Part shown: piece by piece, positions 23,718-33,722 of the stretch
How the letters are laid out: the number at the start of each line of letters is the position of its first letter
How positions within the stretch are numbered: the stretch's first letter is position 1
From: a virus
Reading direction: 5' to 3' (one strand)
Virus record (IMG/VR): IMGVR_UViG_3300035211_000086
Coordinates: 1-39,759 of that record
Length of the DNA: 39,759 nt
Translations under genes and position numbers: made by a program
Notes under the pieces: model-generated
The model's input: the letters and a program-made list of their open reading frames with translations, nothing else
What the model was told of the DNA's origin: nothing
Database searches by the model: none

Positions 23718-26446
23718 TGGTTTTCAATATGCCCCCCATAAATAGTGGATCGGGCGGTGCTAATCTTGGCACCGCGTCCGGTGCCCTGCGGATTGATACC
23801 TCCGACCTGAAAAACGCGGTCGGGATGGTTCGTCAATCCGTGCAATCCATCAACAACGAAATGGCGAAAGCCGGACAGGGCGCGAAATCCGCCATGCAAA
23901 CCGCCCGGATGGAAATCCAGAAAGTCCAGGGGTTGTTGACCGGGATCACGGCAGCGGGCGCGGGGTTTATCGCGGTTGGCTTGAAGTGGGCCGACCAGAC
24001 AAAAGCCGCCCGGATTCAGTTCAAACATATGTTAGGCGATGTTCAGAAAGCCGATGCGCTCATGGTTGACCTGAACAAAAAAGCTAATGAATACAGGATC
24101 AGCTCCCAGAAAATGGTCACAATCGCCCGCTCATTGCTGCCAGCTCTAAAGGGCAATACTGAGGAACTAGATCGTTACACTAATTTAACTCTTAGGCTGT
24201 ATGCCCTAAAACCAGAACAGGGGATTGAGGGGGCGATCTATGCGCTCAAAGAAGCGCAATCTGGCAATCTGCGATCCCTGGCCGCCCGCTATGAATTTAA
24301 CCCCGCCGAAATTCGGGCACTCGCGGAAGAGACGGGAGACTGGTCTAGCGCCCTCGATGCTTTACTAAATCGGGCAGGAATGACCACCGAAGCCATCAAA
24401 GAGATGGGAGACACTGCCGGGGTTTCTCTTCAGCAAGTCAAATCACTAATTGCAGAGATTCTGGGTAAAGCAATGGAGCCACTGCTCAACAACTTTGTAG
24501 TTCCAGCGTTGCAAGGTTTTCGGGATCTACTAACAGAATTATCAGAAAATCACCAGGGATTTTTGCAATTGGCGGGCGGTGTGGTTGCCCTGGTAACCGC
24601 CGGAAGTGCGGCGCTGTTGACGTTCGCAAAACTAGCCAAGACGCTCGAAGTTATCAAAACCCTATCGATTGCGCCCCAACTGGGGAAGCTCGGAATTGGG
24701 GCAGGGGTGGTCGCTGCTGGTGTGGGAGCGGGGTTACTGGCAACGCGGGCCTACGGCAAAGCCACCGGCAACGAACAACTGGCAAATGCTAACCTGCAAT
24801 CGGTGATCGAAGTGCTTAAACAAACGGCGGTTGTTTTCGCATCGATGTTACAACCCGCCGGGCGAGCGCTGGGAGAATTGGCCGCCATAGTGATGGTCGT
24901 GGGCGCACAGGTTAAGGACGGATTCGGGCGGGTTATCGAGGCCCTGGCCGGTTTTGTTACCGGAGTTGGGGAAGCGTTGCATATCCAGGCACTACAGGAC
25001 GCCGGAGCGGGATTGCAAGAGTGGGCTGAAGGGCTGAAGCTGACCAACAAAGAGCGGGAAGAACTCGCCCAGAAAATGCAGAACACCCGCGATCAGGTTG
25101 AGCAATTCGGTAAAGGGTTGGGTGAAGCCATCACACAGGCGCTCTATCCCCAGGAGCCGGTTACTGCCGGAGGAGGGGGCGCGGGTACAACCGGCCCAAC
25201 TGACCAGATCGACCAATTCGCCGCCGAACAGGTCGCCGCCTGGGGCGAATTCCAGGACGATCTAAAAACCATCGAAGAACAGGCCCAGACCGACCGGCTG
25301 GCAGCGACCGAGCAATTTGAGAAACAACGCGCAGACGTCGAGGAAAGTTATCAGAAAACACTCCGGCGCATGGGTGAAGATTACGCCATCGAGGATCGGC
25401 GGCGGGCGGACAACCGCGCCAAACAACTGGCAGGTGTCGCCACAAACCGTGATAAACAAATCGAGGCAGAAACCCAATCCTATAATGAACGGATTACGGA
25501 AATCCAGGCAGACGCCCACGAGCGCGGAATCCAGGCTCAAAAGGATTACCAGAAGCGCCGCCGCGAATTACAACTCGAACTCGGCAAATCGCTACTAAAA
25601 TCAGCCGCCCGCCTCGACGCGTTGGGCGTGATTGCTGCCATTGAGAAATACAACGAACAGAACCGCAAAGAGGCCGAGTCCTACAATGAATCACAGCAGC
25701 AGCAGGCCGAGCAGCTCGCCCAGCGGTTGGAGCAAGAGCAAGAATCGCACGAAGAACGGATCCAGCTTGCCCGCGATGCCGCCACCCAACAACTGGCCGA
25801 TTTGCGGGATCGATACGCCGAAGAGGACCGACTGCGGATAGAAGATCGGGCGCTCCGACTGCGACGGATGGAAGAGGATCACCGCGAGCAGTTGAATGAG
25901 TTAGAGCGCACCCACCAGGAACGCCTGACACAGATTAATAACCACGAAACCCAGGAACGCAACGCCCGTGAACAGGCATTTGTTCAACAGTTCAACAGCC
26001 TGGCCCAGCATGAAGGGCAGATGCTCGACGTCCAGAAGGAAGGCCAGGAGGCAATGGCGGCGGAGTTGCGGCGTTGGTGGGAACGCCAACAGGAGATGAT
26101 CGCCGATACGCGCCAGCAGGAGCAATCCAAACGCGATAGGCAGGAAGATTTTAGAGGTGGAGACAACTATCGCGGGCAATACCAGACCGGCGGGCGGGTT
26201 TATGGCACCGGGCTGTATAAACTGCATCAGGGCGAGGAAGTTATCAGGCCCGATGTGGCGGCGGCGGTGCGGCGTATGATGGGGGGGAGTTTAAATCAAA
26301 ATGCCCTTGTCGGGGCACTGTCTGGGGGCGGGGGACCGCAGATCGGCAGTATATCTATCCCGATCTATGCCCAGCCGGGCATGGACGAAAAACAAATTGC
26401 AAAAATCGCGGTTGGTGAACTGATCCGCCAGTTGGGGGAAATATGA
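23717..26446 (+). CDS. tape measure protein
   Basis: 909 aa, the longest gene after the tail-tip gene. An N-terminal region (LKNAVGMVRQSVQSINNEM) and GVSLQQVKSLIAEILGKAMEPLLNNFVVPALQGFRDLLTELSENH match phage tape measure domains. A hydrophobic Gly/Ala-rich stretch is at about 285-340. The second half is a very long charged coiled coil (about 515-805). It sets tail length; at the usual 1.5 angstrom per residue this predicts about 135 nm. Its C-terminal ~100 residues (YQTGGRVYGTGLYKLHQGEEVI) resemble tail-tip contact segments. Confidence 0.92.
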   Translation: MVFNMPPINSGSGGANLGTASGALRIDTSDLKNAVGMVRQSVQSINNEMAKAGQGAKSAMQTARMEIQKVQGLLTGITAAGAGFIAVGLKWADQTKAARIQFKHMLGDVQKADALMVDLNKKANEYRISSQKMVTIARSLLPALKGNTEELDRYTNLTLRLYALKPEQGIEGAIYALKEAQSGNLRSLAARYEFNPAEIRALAEETGDWSSALDALLNRAGMTTEAIKEMGDTAGVSLQQVKSLIAEILGKAMEPLLNNFVVPALQGFRDLLTELSENHQGFLQLAGGVVALVTAGSAALLTFAKLAKTLEVIKTLSIAPQLGKLGIGAGVVAAGVGAGLLATRAYGKATGNEQLANANLQSVIEVLKQTAVVFASMLQPAGRALGELAAIVMVVGAQVKDGFGRVIEALAGFVTGVGEALHIQALQDAGAGLQEWAEGLKLTNKEREELAQKMQNTRDQVEQFGKGLGEAITQALYPQEPVTAGGGGAGTTGPTDQIDQFAAEQVAAWGEFQDDLKTIEEQAQTDRLAATEQFEKQRADVEESYQKTLRRMGEDYAIEDRRRADNRAKQLAGVATNRDKQIEAETQSYNERITEIQADAHERGIQAQKDYQKRRRELQLELGKSLLKSAARLDALGVIAAIEKYNEQNRKEAESYNESQQQQAEQLAQRLEQEQESHEERIQLARDAATQQLADLRDRYAEEDRLRIEDRALRLRRMEEDHREQLNELERTHQERLTQINNHETQERNAREQAFVQQFNSLAQHEGQMLDVQKEGQEAMAAELRRWWERQQEMIADTRQQEQSKRDRQEDFRGGDNYRGQYQTGGRVYGTGLYKLHQGEEVIRPDVAAAVRRMMGGSLNQNALVGALSGGGGPQIGSISIPIYAQPGMDEKQIAKIAVGELIRQLGEI

Positions 26447-26841
26447 CCTACCAGATCGTAGACGGTTACAATAATGAAGCCACCCTCGCCGATGTGACGG
26501 TACAACCGCGCTCGCAGGGAGTCATTGCCGGGCGGTTCAGTATCGCCGGAAATGGGTTAAAATATCATGACGGCTACCCCTCAACGATCTGGGAGTATAC
26601 TGCCCTGACCGATGAACAATTCGCCGCCCTCAACACCCAGTTTGGCTTATCGCGCGATACCCCCAGCAATCAGGTCACCATCCAGACTAACCCGCACGAA
26701 GACGCCGATACCTGGCAGGTGTTTAACGGGATTATCGACTATCCGAATGTAACCCGCGAGGGGAACTATCGCAAGGGGTTCTGGCATGATGTGGAATACC
26801 AGATCAGGCGGTTAACTGTTCCGGCTGAGGAATCATCATGA
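26443..26841 (+). CDS. minor tail protein
   Basis: 132 aa, 4-nt overlap with the tape measure. A compact beta-rich protein (IVDGYNNEATLADVTVQPRSQGVIAGRFSIAG...EWEYTAL-type), with FNGIIDYPNVTREGNYRKGFWHDVEYQIRRL at the end. By position it is the distal-tail/baseplate adaptor between tape measure and the tip. Family not identified further. Confidence 0.6.
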   Translation: MTYQIVDGYNNEATLADVTVQPRSQGVIAGRFSIAGNGLKYHDGYPSTIWEYTALTDEQFAALNTQFGLSRDTPSNQVTIQTNPHEDADTWQVFNGIIDYPNVTREGNYRKGFWHDVEYQIRRLTVPAEESS

Positions 26842-29800
26842 GCCTGAATCATACTACCTGGCGCACCCATCCTCACGCGATTGATGTGTACTGTTATGTG
26901 CATATTCCTGATGTGGTTTTTGAATGCGGGGTCGATCTACCCTCATTTAATTACCCGTTGGTCGCCATCACTTATGACGATGTGACGATTGGCGCTTATA
27001 CCGATGTCCGGATTGATATGACCTTCCGCATTGTTGCCAGCGATGGCACGATACGGGGATATGGCCGGATCCGAAAAGCCGCCACCTCAGACACGCTTTA
27101 TATTAACCGGGTGTCAGAGGGCGAGTTGTATATGACTGGCACCGACCGGATCGAGGTGCTAGACGATTACCGAATCTGGTCAAAACTGCCATACATTGAC
27201 CCCAACACCGGGCAAATATTCAAAGATTACGATATGGAGTACACCGATGAAGGGTATTATCCCCCGCCGATTATAAACTGCGGTCCCGGTTGCGGCATCC
27301 ATACCCCCCAGAATTTGGCGGTGGTGCCGTTTTCATATGCCTACCCTACTAGTTACACCTGGGGGGCCGGAGCAAGCCATAACATCGACCCAGACGCCTT
27401 TGATTTTGATTATGCTGATGGGGCGCTTTTCGGCGGAAGCCCGGCTAATGGATCGGCAGATATCGGCTTTTTGGGTGGTTTTCGATGGGTGCATATCACT
27501 GGCTACGAAACCGGGAGTGACAAGAGTTGGACACGCCATGTCCCGGTTGTGGTCACCAGTAACAGCTTCCCCCCCACCCCAGTAACAATTAAATCACTGC
27601 GGGGTGCACCGGACGGCTGGCGGGTGGAATTCGATATTCTTGACGCCGATATCGCCGCCGCCGTGCCGGATGGAGCACTGGTCATGATCTGGGCGGCAGA
27701 GCGTTATGGCAGCGCTGAGGGTAGCCTGACCGGATACAGTGATCGGGAACAAATGTTGTTTGTGGGATGGTTGGCCGAAGAACGATCTGTATTTGACGAG
27801 GCACTGAGCGAGGCTGAATTTGTAGCTGTTGGACCGCTGGGCAAACTGCGCGAGTTGCCCATGATGAGCCAGAACACATCGAGAAATGGAACCTCATTTC
27901 TAGCATCTTATATTCTTGAGAATACGCTATTCAGACATTTATGTTACTTGCTGATGTGGCATTCGACTATCCTGAACCTGTGTGATCTGGAAGAGCCAGA
28001 CTGGGCAGGAGATTACCCGATTGTGTCGCTTAATTCCGGGCAGGAGGGCGGAGTCAGTAATTTGTTTGACGCGGTAAATGGACGCCCCGGAGCAGATAGC
28101 ATCGGCGCTCGATTTACCTGCGACCACGCGGGGCGGATGTATTTGCGGGAAGACCCGGTGTTAATGCGAGTCGAAGATCGCCAGAATGTAACGATTGATG
28201 TGGCTCTTCAATCATCGGATTGGATGGGAAAAATCGCCATCAGGCGCAGCCACCAATTACCGGTGGCGTGGTTACGGGCATCGGCAATCCTGGCGAACGG
28301 ATCAGAGATTACCCCCCTCTTGGCTGTTGCGCCGGGGGATAATCCTTCCCAGGGCGGGCGCGAGGAACGTTACGATCAATTGTTGGCTCAGAGTTCGGAT
28401 GATTTCATCCGGCGAGTCGGGCGGCAATATGGACGCCTCAATAACCCCATTTTGCCGTTTCCGATGGACATTATCAATGGAGGCTTAGTGGCTGATCCAG
28501 CCTGGATGCATTATGTCAGTATTGACCTGGACGCCAGCTCTAATAAACGGGGGATATCGTTTGATCCGACGCTGACTCCGCAGCAAACTAAAGCCGTTAG
28601 CCGGTTTGCCTTGCAATCCGTTGATATAACTTTTGACCACGAAATAGGGGCCATGTCACAAACCTGGACATTAGAGCCTGACAATTCGGGCTTCAGAGCA
28701 AAATTGGAAAATGTCCCCACCGGTGATGTTGACCGGGCACCATCCCAGCCAGCCAAAGGGGTTATCACCTACAACCCAACAACAACGCCGGAAGGATCGG
28801 GCGTGGTGGTAGCTGCCGACCTGAGTACGCTGAGGAGAACCGCCAACTGGTCGGCGGCTACCCCGACCTGGGTGGAGAAATTTGACCCGGACGACTGGAT
28901 CACGGGTGGCACGCTGACCATCAAAGATTTTGCGATGGATCCCTACGATCCCGGCGAGGGATGCCTGGTGGCAGTCCATGACAGCGATGGTTATTTACAT
29001 ATCGCCCGCCTGACTCAACTCACCAACGACTCGCCGGTCTGTGCGATTAACAAGAGTATCGCCATTGTTGACACTGATCCGGACTCCGTGCAGGTTTTCC
29101 TTCGCCCCCACACGGGACAGGCGGGAAAATTTTTGTTGTTGATTTTTGATAGTGGCGATGTCAATACATATGCTACCACAGACTATTTCGGTACGGTTGA
29201 CACCTGGACATGCCCGGACACCTGGCCGGGCTTCGGAACAATGGATGCCTCAATTTACACTGATGACATATGGGTCGCTGGTCGATCCGGCATATTGTAT
29301 CACTCGACTAACTGGGGCGTATCTTACTCAACGGTTGACATATCAGACGAGACGGCAGTTTTTGGCGGCACGGCCAGCAATTGGGGATTTAATATGATGC
29401 ATCTGCCACCGTACAATAACGCCGACTCTGATAATCTGATTGTCCTGGTGATCGATTCTGTCTCAGCGGATGGCGCTGTGGGAAAAACAGAGAACACCGG
29501 CACAGACTGGGCAAATATTACGCCATCGTATTCAGGCGATGATTATAGATTTGATCTTGTCCCTGTGCACTACATGCCACTCAGCCCCATTGCGACCTCG
29601 TGGAGCGATCATGATAAAATATATGCCGCGTTGCTCAGGGCGGCGCGTGATGTGACCCGCTTGTTTGTCTACGATGGGTCGTGGTCGATGAAATCGGATA
29701 TCAGCACCTACCAACCCTATATCATTTCTGTCTGGCCCGGCGATGACACGGTGGTGTTTGGGGTCTGTGATGAATACTTGATTTATTCCGAGGACGAGGG

Positions 29801-29873
29801 GGAAAACTGGGCGGCCAAACAATGGTCGGGGTTTTCCGGTGGCGTTGGGATCTGGGTGGGGTCAATTGGATGA
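26838..29873 (+). CDS. large tail tip/fibre protein with C-terminal Asp-box (BNR) beta-propeller
   Basis: 1011 aa, largest gene in the window. The N-terminal ~600 residues are beta-rich and contain a tail-hub-like section. The last ~270 residues carry repeats of the Asp-box type (STNWGVSYST, TENTGTDWANI, SEDEGENWAAK), each S-x-D/N-x-G-x-x-W/Y, typical of sialidase-like or VPS10-like propellers. This suggests carbohydrate binding or cleavage at the host surface. The sialidase catalytic set was not identified, so binding only is equally likely. Confidence 0.75.
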   Translation: MSLNHTTWRTHPHAIDVYCYVHIPDVVFECGVDLPSFNYPLVAITYDDVTIGAYTDVRIDMTFRIVASDGTIRGYGRIRKAATSDTLYINRVSEGELYMTGTDRIEVLDDYRIWSKLPYIDPNTGQIFKDYDMEYTDEGYYPPPIINCGPGCGIHTPQNLAVVPFSYAYPTSYTWGAGASHNIDPDAFDFDYADGALFGGSPANGSADIGFLGGFRWVHITGYETGSDKSWTRHVPVVVTSNSFPPTPVTIKSLRGAPDGWRVEFDILDADIAAAVPDGALVMIWAAERYGSAEGSLTGYSDREQMLFVGWLAEERSVFDEALSEAEFVAVGPLGKLRELPMMSQNTSRNGTSFLASYILENTLFRHLCYLLMWHSTILNLCDLEEPDWAGDYPIVSLNSGQEGGVSNLFDAVNGRPGADSIGARFTCDHAGRMYLREDPVLMRVEDRQNVTIDVALQSSDWMGKIAIRRSHQLPVAWLRASAILANGSEITPLLAVAPGDNPSQGGREERYDQLLAQSSDDFIRRVGRQYGRLNNPILPFPMDIINGGLVADPAWMHYVSIDLDASSNKRGISFDPTLTPQQTKAVSRFALQSVDITFDHEIGAMSQTWTLEPDNSGFRAKLENVPTGDVDRAPSQPAKGVITYNPTTTPEGSGVVVAADLSTLRRTANWSAATPTWVEKFDPDDWITGGTLTIKDFAMDPYDPGEGCLVAVHDSDGYLHIARLTQLTNDSPVCAINKSIAIVDTDPDSVQVFLRPHTGQAGKFLLLIFDSGDVNTYATTDYFGTVDTWTCPDTWPGFGTMDASIYTDDIWVAGRSGILYHSTNWGVSYSTVDISDETAVFGGTASNWGFNMMHLPPYNNADSDNLIVLVIDSVSADGAVGKTENTGTDWANITPSYSGDDYRFDLVPVHYMPLSPIATSWSDHDKIYAALLRAARDVTRLFVYDGSWSMKSDISTYQPYIISVWPGDDTVVFGVCDEYLIYSEDEGENWAAKQWSGFSGGVGIWVGSIG

Positions 29874-31210
29874 CTGATATACGCACACTCGGCGAGGCCC
29901 TCCAGCGGGCTAATAATCGGATTGAAGCTAGACAGTATATCCGGGCAGTCGTTGGAACACCGGACGGCACTACCCTGGAGGGTGATCGTCCAGGGTACAT
30001 CTGGGCGCAGATAAAGACAGCAGACAGTGTTAGCGTGATCCAAATCCGGTGCGACAAAGTGCTGCCACAGATGGGCATGGCAGTTATCTGTCGGAAAAAC
30101 CGCTATGACGGGGTGTTGGAAGTCGTAGAGGGCGCACCCGACACCATGAATGAGTATTTTAACGGGTTGGGATCGGCTAACACCGGGACACACGCATGGG
30201 CGCATGGACTGTATGGTCCAGATGTGGACTGGATCGAATCGGGCCGATTCCTGCCGCTGTTGATTCACCCGACCGATCCCCCATCATTGAGCGTCGTAGT
30301 TAGAGAATTCTACTATGTCTATGATGGGGCGCGAGTGTGCCACGCCGAAGAGGAGGTTGATTTAACCTCGTATGTACCCAGCAATACCGGCGAACAACGA
30401 CTCGTAATCCTTGATTTTGTGCCATCAACTGGGGCGATTGCTATTACGGCGGCTGATCCAATCTATTCAACCATTGTCCCCAGCACCGGCCACCCCTTTG
30501 TTGCAGCAGACATCGAGGCAATTAGTTTAGTTGCGGGGCGATCCCCGGTGATGGCCTGGCGTCTATATGCCAGCCAGACCGAGATCAACTGGATCGACTA
30601 CGTAAAGGATCAGCGTCTACACTATGCCGTCTCGCTGGATGCGGCCAATATTACCTTTACCCCGGCAGTGCTGACCGACTGGGATAGCGACGCCGATCCG
30701 GGCGACATGGATGATGCAATTGACCAGTTAGCGGAGCGGGTGGACGATTTAGAGGCGGGCGGCAGCGGTGGCGTGAGCGTTGCCGAGATAGCCGATCAGA
30801 AATCTGCCGGTACATATGGCGGAACGTCAACCGCCGGGTCATGGCAAACTCGCGACATTAACACTGAGGTTAGCGACGCCGACGGGATTGTTACCATCAG
30901 TAGCAACCGATTCACACCGGTTGCGGGAACCTATCGCATAGTCGCCCGCAGCAAGGCCCGCAACATAGGGCAGAACATGCTCAGGCTCTATAACTACACA
31001 CAATCGTCTGTGGTTAAAACGGGAGATTCTGAGTATTTTCTCAGTGCTTCTGGGACAGCCTGGTTATCGGCGGTATTCACCGCCGATGGAACGGATGAAT
31101 ACGAGATACAACATAAATGCTCATCAACCCAAGCGGTTTACGGGTTTGGATACACAAGTAACCAGGCCACCGAAACGTTTACTACTGTTCAACTGCTGAA
31201 GATCGGATAA
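29870..31210 (+). CDS. tail fibre / receptor-binding protein
   Basis: 446 aa; the start chosen is the ATG at 29870, which overlaps the previous stop. The N-terminal half has IYVYDGARVCHAEEEVDLTSYVP-like beta structure. A short heptad-rich linker follows (DDAIDQLAERVDDLEAGG), then a C-terminal jelly-roll-like module (GTYRIVARSKARNIGQNMLR...AVFTADGTDEYEIQHKC) resembling C1q/TNF or trimeric knob domains of phage receptor-binding proteins. Trimerisation and host recognition are inferred. Confidence 0.65.
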   Translation: MTDIRTLGEALQRANNRIEARQYIRAVVGTPDGTTLEGDRPGYIWAQIKTADSVSVIQIRCDKVLPQMGMAVICRKNRYDGVLEVVEGAPDTMNEYFNGLGSANTGTHAWAHGLYGPDVDWIESGRFLPLLIHPTDPPSLSVVVREFYYVYDGARVCHAEEEVDLTSYVPSNTGEQRLVILDFVPSTGAIAITAADPIYSTIVPSTGHPFVAADIEAISLVAGRSPVMAWRLYASQTEINWIDYVKDQRLHYAVSLDAANITFTPAVLTDWDSDADPGDMDDAIDQLAERVDDLEAGGSGGVSVAEIADQKSAGTYGGTSTAGSWQTRDINTEVSDADGIVTISSNRFTPVAGTYRIVARSKARNIGQNMLRLYNYTQSSVVKTGDSEYFLSASGTAWLSAVFTADGTDEYEIQHKCSSTQAVYGFGYTSNQATETFTTVQLLKIG

Positions 31211-31213
31211 CAA

Positions 31214-31627
31214 ATGAGCTTGTCAACCGATGTCAAACTTATAGCCTGGATGCATGATCCAACGCTGGTTTCATCACCTACACCGAGCGAGGCGGACGCA
31301 GCGGAAGACGCGCTAGAAACTGCCCTGACCGATGGCGCGATCCTGTTGGAGAGCAATAAATCCAGCATAGTCGGCAACGGCACGGACGCGGCCACCGTAA
31401 CCGTAACCTTCCGGCTGCCATACCCTGATTACGTAATGCTCAGAGCGGGCGAACAGATTTTCCAGATATCGTTTACCCCGAAAGGGGTTGGAGCGCCGTT
31501 TGAACGAACCGCCCAGATCACTAATCTGATATCAGTCACACCAGAAGAAACAATTGTAATCGAGCCGTATGACTGGTTTGCCCCGGATTTTCCGGGCGGC
31601 GATTCGATTGAGATAGAGGTAACCTGA
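31214..31627 (+). CDS. hypothetical small structural protein
   Basis: 137 aa. Contains TVTVTFRLPYPDYVMLRAGEQIFQISFTPKG and a strand-rich C-terminus ending IEIEVT. It starts 3 nt after the fibre gene and its TGA overlaps the next ATG. Possibly a fibre-associated subunit or chaperone; no family recognised. Confidence 0.55.
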   Translation: MSLSTDVKLIAWMHDPTLVSSPTPSEADAAEDALETALTDGAILLESNKSSIVGNGTDAATVTVTFRLPYPDYVMLRAGEQIFQISFTPKGVGAPFERTAQITNLISVTPEETIVIEPYDWFAPDFPGGDSIEIEVT

Positions 31628-31953
31628 TGGAATTTGATGCAGGCGGAGAACACTATACCGTCCCCCTCGATCCAGAGAGTGCGGGAACAAACCGAGCGCG
31701 GGCAAAAGCGGCATTAGCTAAGATTAAAGCGGCTCAGGATACGATCAATGAAGATGACGGCATAATAGATCAAATAGATGATGATCTTACAACTCTAAAT
31801 AGCTCACCTACCAATGCACAGGTGTTGGCAGTGGTAATCAATATAGCCGAGCGACAGAAGCAGGCTTTCGTCTATCTATCGAAAATTGGTGATTATCTGA
31901 CAGCGATCATCAAATTTGTGTTAAAAGCTGTCAAAAATGGCATGGGGGCATAA
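31627..31953 (+). CDS. hypothetical coiled-coil protein
   Basis: 108 aa. Helical with an acidic heptad stretch (DTINEDDGIIDQIDDDLTTL) and a hydrophobic C-terminal helix ending KNGMGA. Positioned between fibre and lysis genes. Could be a small tail-fibre chaperone or minor structural protein. Unassigned. Confidence 0.5.
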   Translation: MEFDAGGEHYTVPLDPESAGTNRARAKAALAKIKAAQDTINEDDGIIDQIDDDLTTLNSSPTNAQVLAVVINIAERQKQAFVYLSKIGDYLTAIIKFVLKAVKNGMGA

Positions 31954-31972
31954 CATTGAAGGGAAGTAACAA

Positions 31973-32500
31973 ATGGATATATCGACATTTTTAGAACTGT
32001 TTCTAGCCACGCCATCAGCATGGGCAGCGGCGATCCTGATGGCGGGGATACTACTTGCTTTTTTGAAGATAACCGCGCCTGTTGTCCGTGAGTTAAAGGA
32101 CATGATCGATTCTGTCGGCAAGGTGACCAGCGCCCAAAATGATGGGTGGCAATCCATTCTCGACCGGCAGGAAAAAATCCAGACGCGGCAAGAACAATTT
32201 TACCAGCAAAACATCAAAGAAGTCAATGGAGAACTGATCAAATTACGGCAGCAATATAACGAAGTAAGCGAACTCCTCCAGGCGCGGGATAAAGAGATCA
32301 TCGAACTGAGAAAGCAGGTTAAGGCGCTGGAGGATGGCGATAAAGCCAAAACAGAAAAAATTGCAGCCCAGGCCGTAGAGATCAAGGCACTAAGAGAAGA
32401 ATTAAATCAGGTCAAATCAGAACGCGACACACTTAGCGAGAGAATGGACGAATTGCGGCGCGAAATTGAGAAAAAAGAGAAAAAGGATATAGCGGCATGA
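31973..32500 (+). CDS. N-terminal membrane anchor plus long coiled coil
   Basis: 175 aa. A single transmembrane segment (about residues 17-32) is followed by a charged coiled coil for the rest (GELIKLRQQYNEVSELLQARDKEIIELRKQV...), with basic C-terminal EKKEKKDIAA. Its stop overlaps the next gene start. It resembles the membrane-anchored coiled-coil proteins found in lysis regions (i-spanin or Rz-like in shape), but spanin function would need a diderm host, so this is not claimed. Confidence 0.6.
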   Translation: MDISTFLELFLATPSAWAAAILMAGILLAFLKITAPVVRELKDMIDSVGKVTSAQNDGWQSILDRQEKIQTRQEQFYQQNIKEVNGELIKLRQQYNEVSELLQARDKEIIELRKQVKALEDGDKAKTEKIAAQAVEIKALREELNQVKSERDTLSERMDELRREIEKKEKKDIAA

Positions 32501-33705
32501 AACGATTTATACTCATTGCATTTATTGCATTTACGCTGGTCGCCTGTGACCTGCCCGCCCCAACCGCTACCCCCACGCCAACCGAACCGGGGGAGGCAAC
32601 GGATACGCCGACGGTCACACTCAGCCCATCACCGAGTCCGACCGCTACCGCAACGGCCACACCGACCGCCACCGGCACGCCGCATGAGCCGGTACTGGGG
32701 CCAAACCTGCTTGACAATCCGAGTTTTGAGGGGGCATACCGCCCGGTGGTCTATGGTGAGGTCAACGTCGCGCCGGGGTGGTATCCGTTTTACTGCGATG
32801 GTTGCCCGCCACTCAAACCGGATCAGTCCGTCATGGGCAGGCCCGAATACAAACCGGAGGACGTGTACAACTATCCCGACCGGGTACACGGCGGGGAGTT
32901 GGCGCAGGTCTGGTTTAGTTTCTTCAGACCAGCCCAGGCCGGGGTGTATCAGGTGGTCGAAATCCTGCCGGGGTTTACCTACCAGTTTAGTATCTGGGTG
33001 CAAAGTTGGTCATCGTTTGATGACGATCCGGAGAGCGAACTGGACACCGAAGACCAGCGTAATGCCAGCCAGTGGGCCATCCGCATTGACCCATTGGGCG
33101 GTACTGATCCCCATGCGGCGGCGATGTTCGTTTGTGAGTTGGATGGAATTGAGCACTATGATAGCTGGGTAGAGTTTGCCTGTGAGTTTGAATCGCAGTC
33201 GAGCCGGGTCACAGTGTTTGTAGAGAATACCCGCCCCTGGGGGCTGAGGAACCAGAATTCCTACGTTGATGACGCCTACCTGGGTTGTTATGATTGCCCG
33301 GATACGCCCTTTTACACCCCCACCCCGATAGTACCACAGACACCCGGACCCAGCCCGACCCCGACCAACACGCCCACGCCATCCCCCACACCGGAGCGGG
33401 TACTGGACGAGCATATTCTGATATTTGGCCCGGATGCGGTGTACTGGTCGGAAGACTATTCGATGACTCTGAGGTCAACTTATAGCGTCAATGGTTCGGT
33501 GATGGGTGGTCTGGCTGTTGGAGAGGCAACACTGGCGGTGGGGCGTTGGATCGGTGACAACGGGGATCGGTGGGCCTGCGTTGACGACGCGGCGCAAATC
33601 ATACCCAACCCAGACTACGATTGGTTGTTGGTGTTGGATTGTCACAAATGGGTTGCCATGTCGATTGGTAACACAATCTATGGTGACGTACACGATATTG
33701 ATTAA
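32497..33705 (+). CDS. surface lipoprotein with Thr-Pro linkers, CBM-like and SH3-like domains
   Basis: 402 aa. A signal peptide with a lipobox ends at C17 (FTLVAC). A long Thr/Pro/Ala repeat linker (about 20-63) and a second one (about 273-304) connect two globular parts: a carbohydrate-binding-like region starting NLLDNPSFEGAY, and a C-terminal SH3-like region (LRSTYSVNGSVMGGLAVGEATLAVGRW). Such TPT repeats are typical of Chloroflexota surface proteins. May be displayed on the infected cell or involved in lysis. Encoded immediately before holin and endolysin. Confidence 0.7.
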   Translation: MKRFILIAFIAFTLVACDLPAPTATPTPTEPGEATDTPTVTLSPSPSPTATATATPTATGTPHEPVLGPNLLDNPSFEGAYRPVVYGEVNVAPGWYPFYCDGCPPLKPDQSVMGRPEYKPEDVYNYPDRVHGGELAQVWFSFFRPAQAGVYQVVEILPGFTYQFSIWVQSWSSFDDDPESELDTEDQRNASQWAIRIDPLGGTDPHAAAMFVCELDGIEHYDSWVEFACEFESQSSRVTVFVENTRPWGLRNQNSYVDDAYLGCYDCPDTPFYTPTPIVPQTPGPSPTPTNTPTPSPTPERVLDEHILIFGPDAVYWSEDYSMTLRSTYSVNGSVMGGLAVGEATLAVGRWIGDNGDRWACVDDAAQIIPNPDYDWLLVLDCHKWVAMSIGNTIYGDVHDID

Positions 33706-33722
33706 GTTTTTAGGAGAACATG

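Noticed and set aside
26838-31210. Diversity-generating retroelement targeting the fibre genes
   Set aside because: No reverse transcriptase gene and no template/variable repeat pair was seen near the tail-tip or fibre genes.
31973-33705. i-spanin/o-spanin pair (coiled-coil membrane protein followed by lipoprotein)
   Set aside because: The layout is suggestive, but the lipoprotein is 402 aa with linkers and two domains, far larger than o-spanins, and the host appears monoderm-like.
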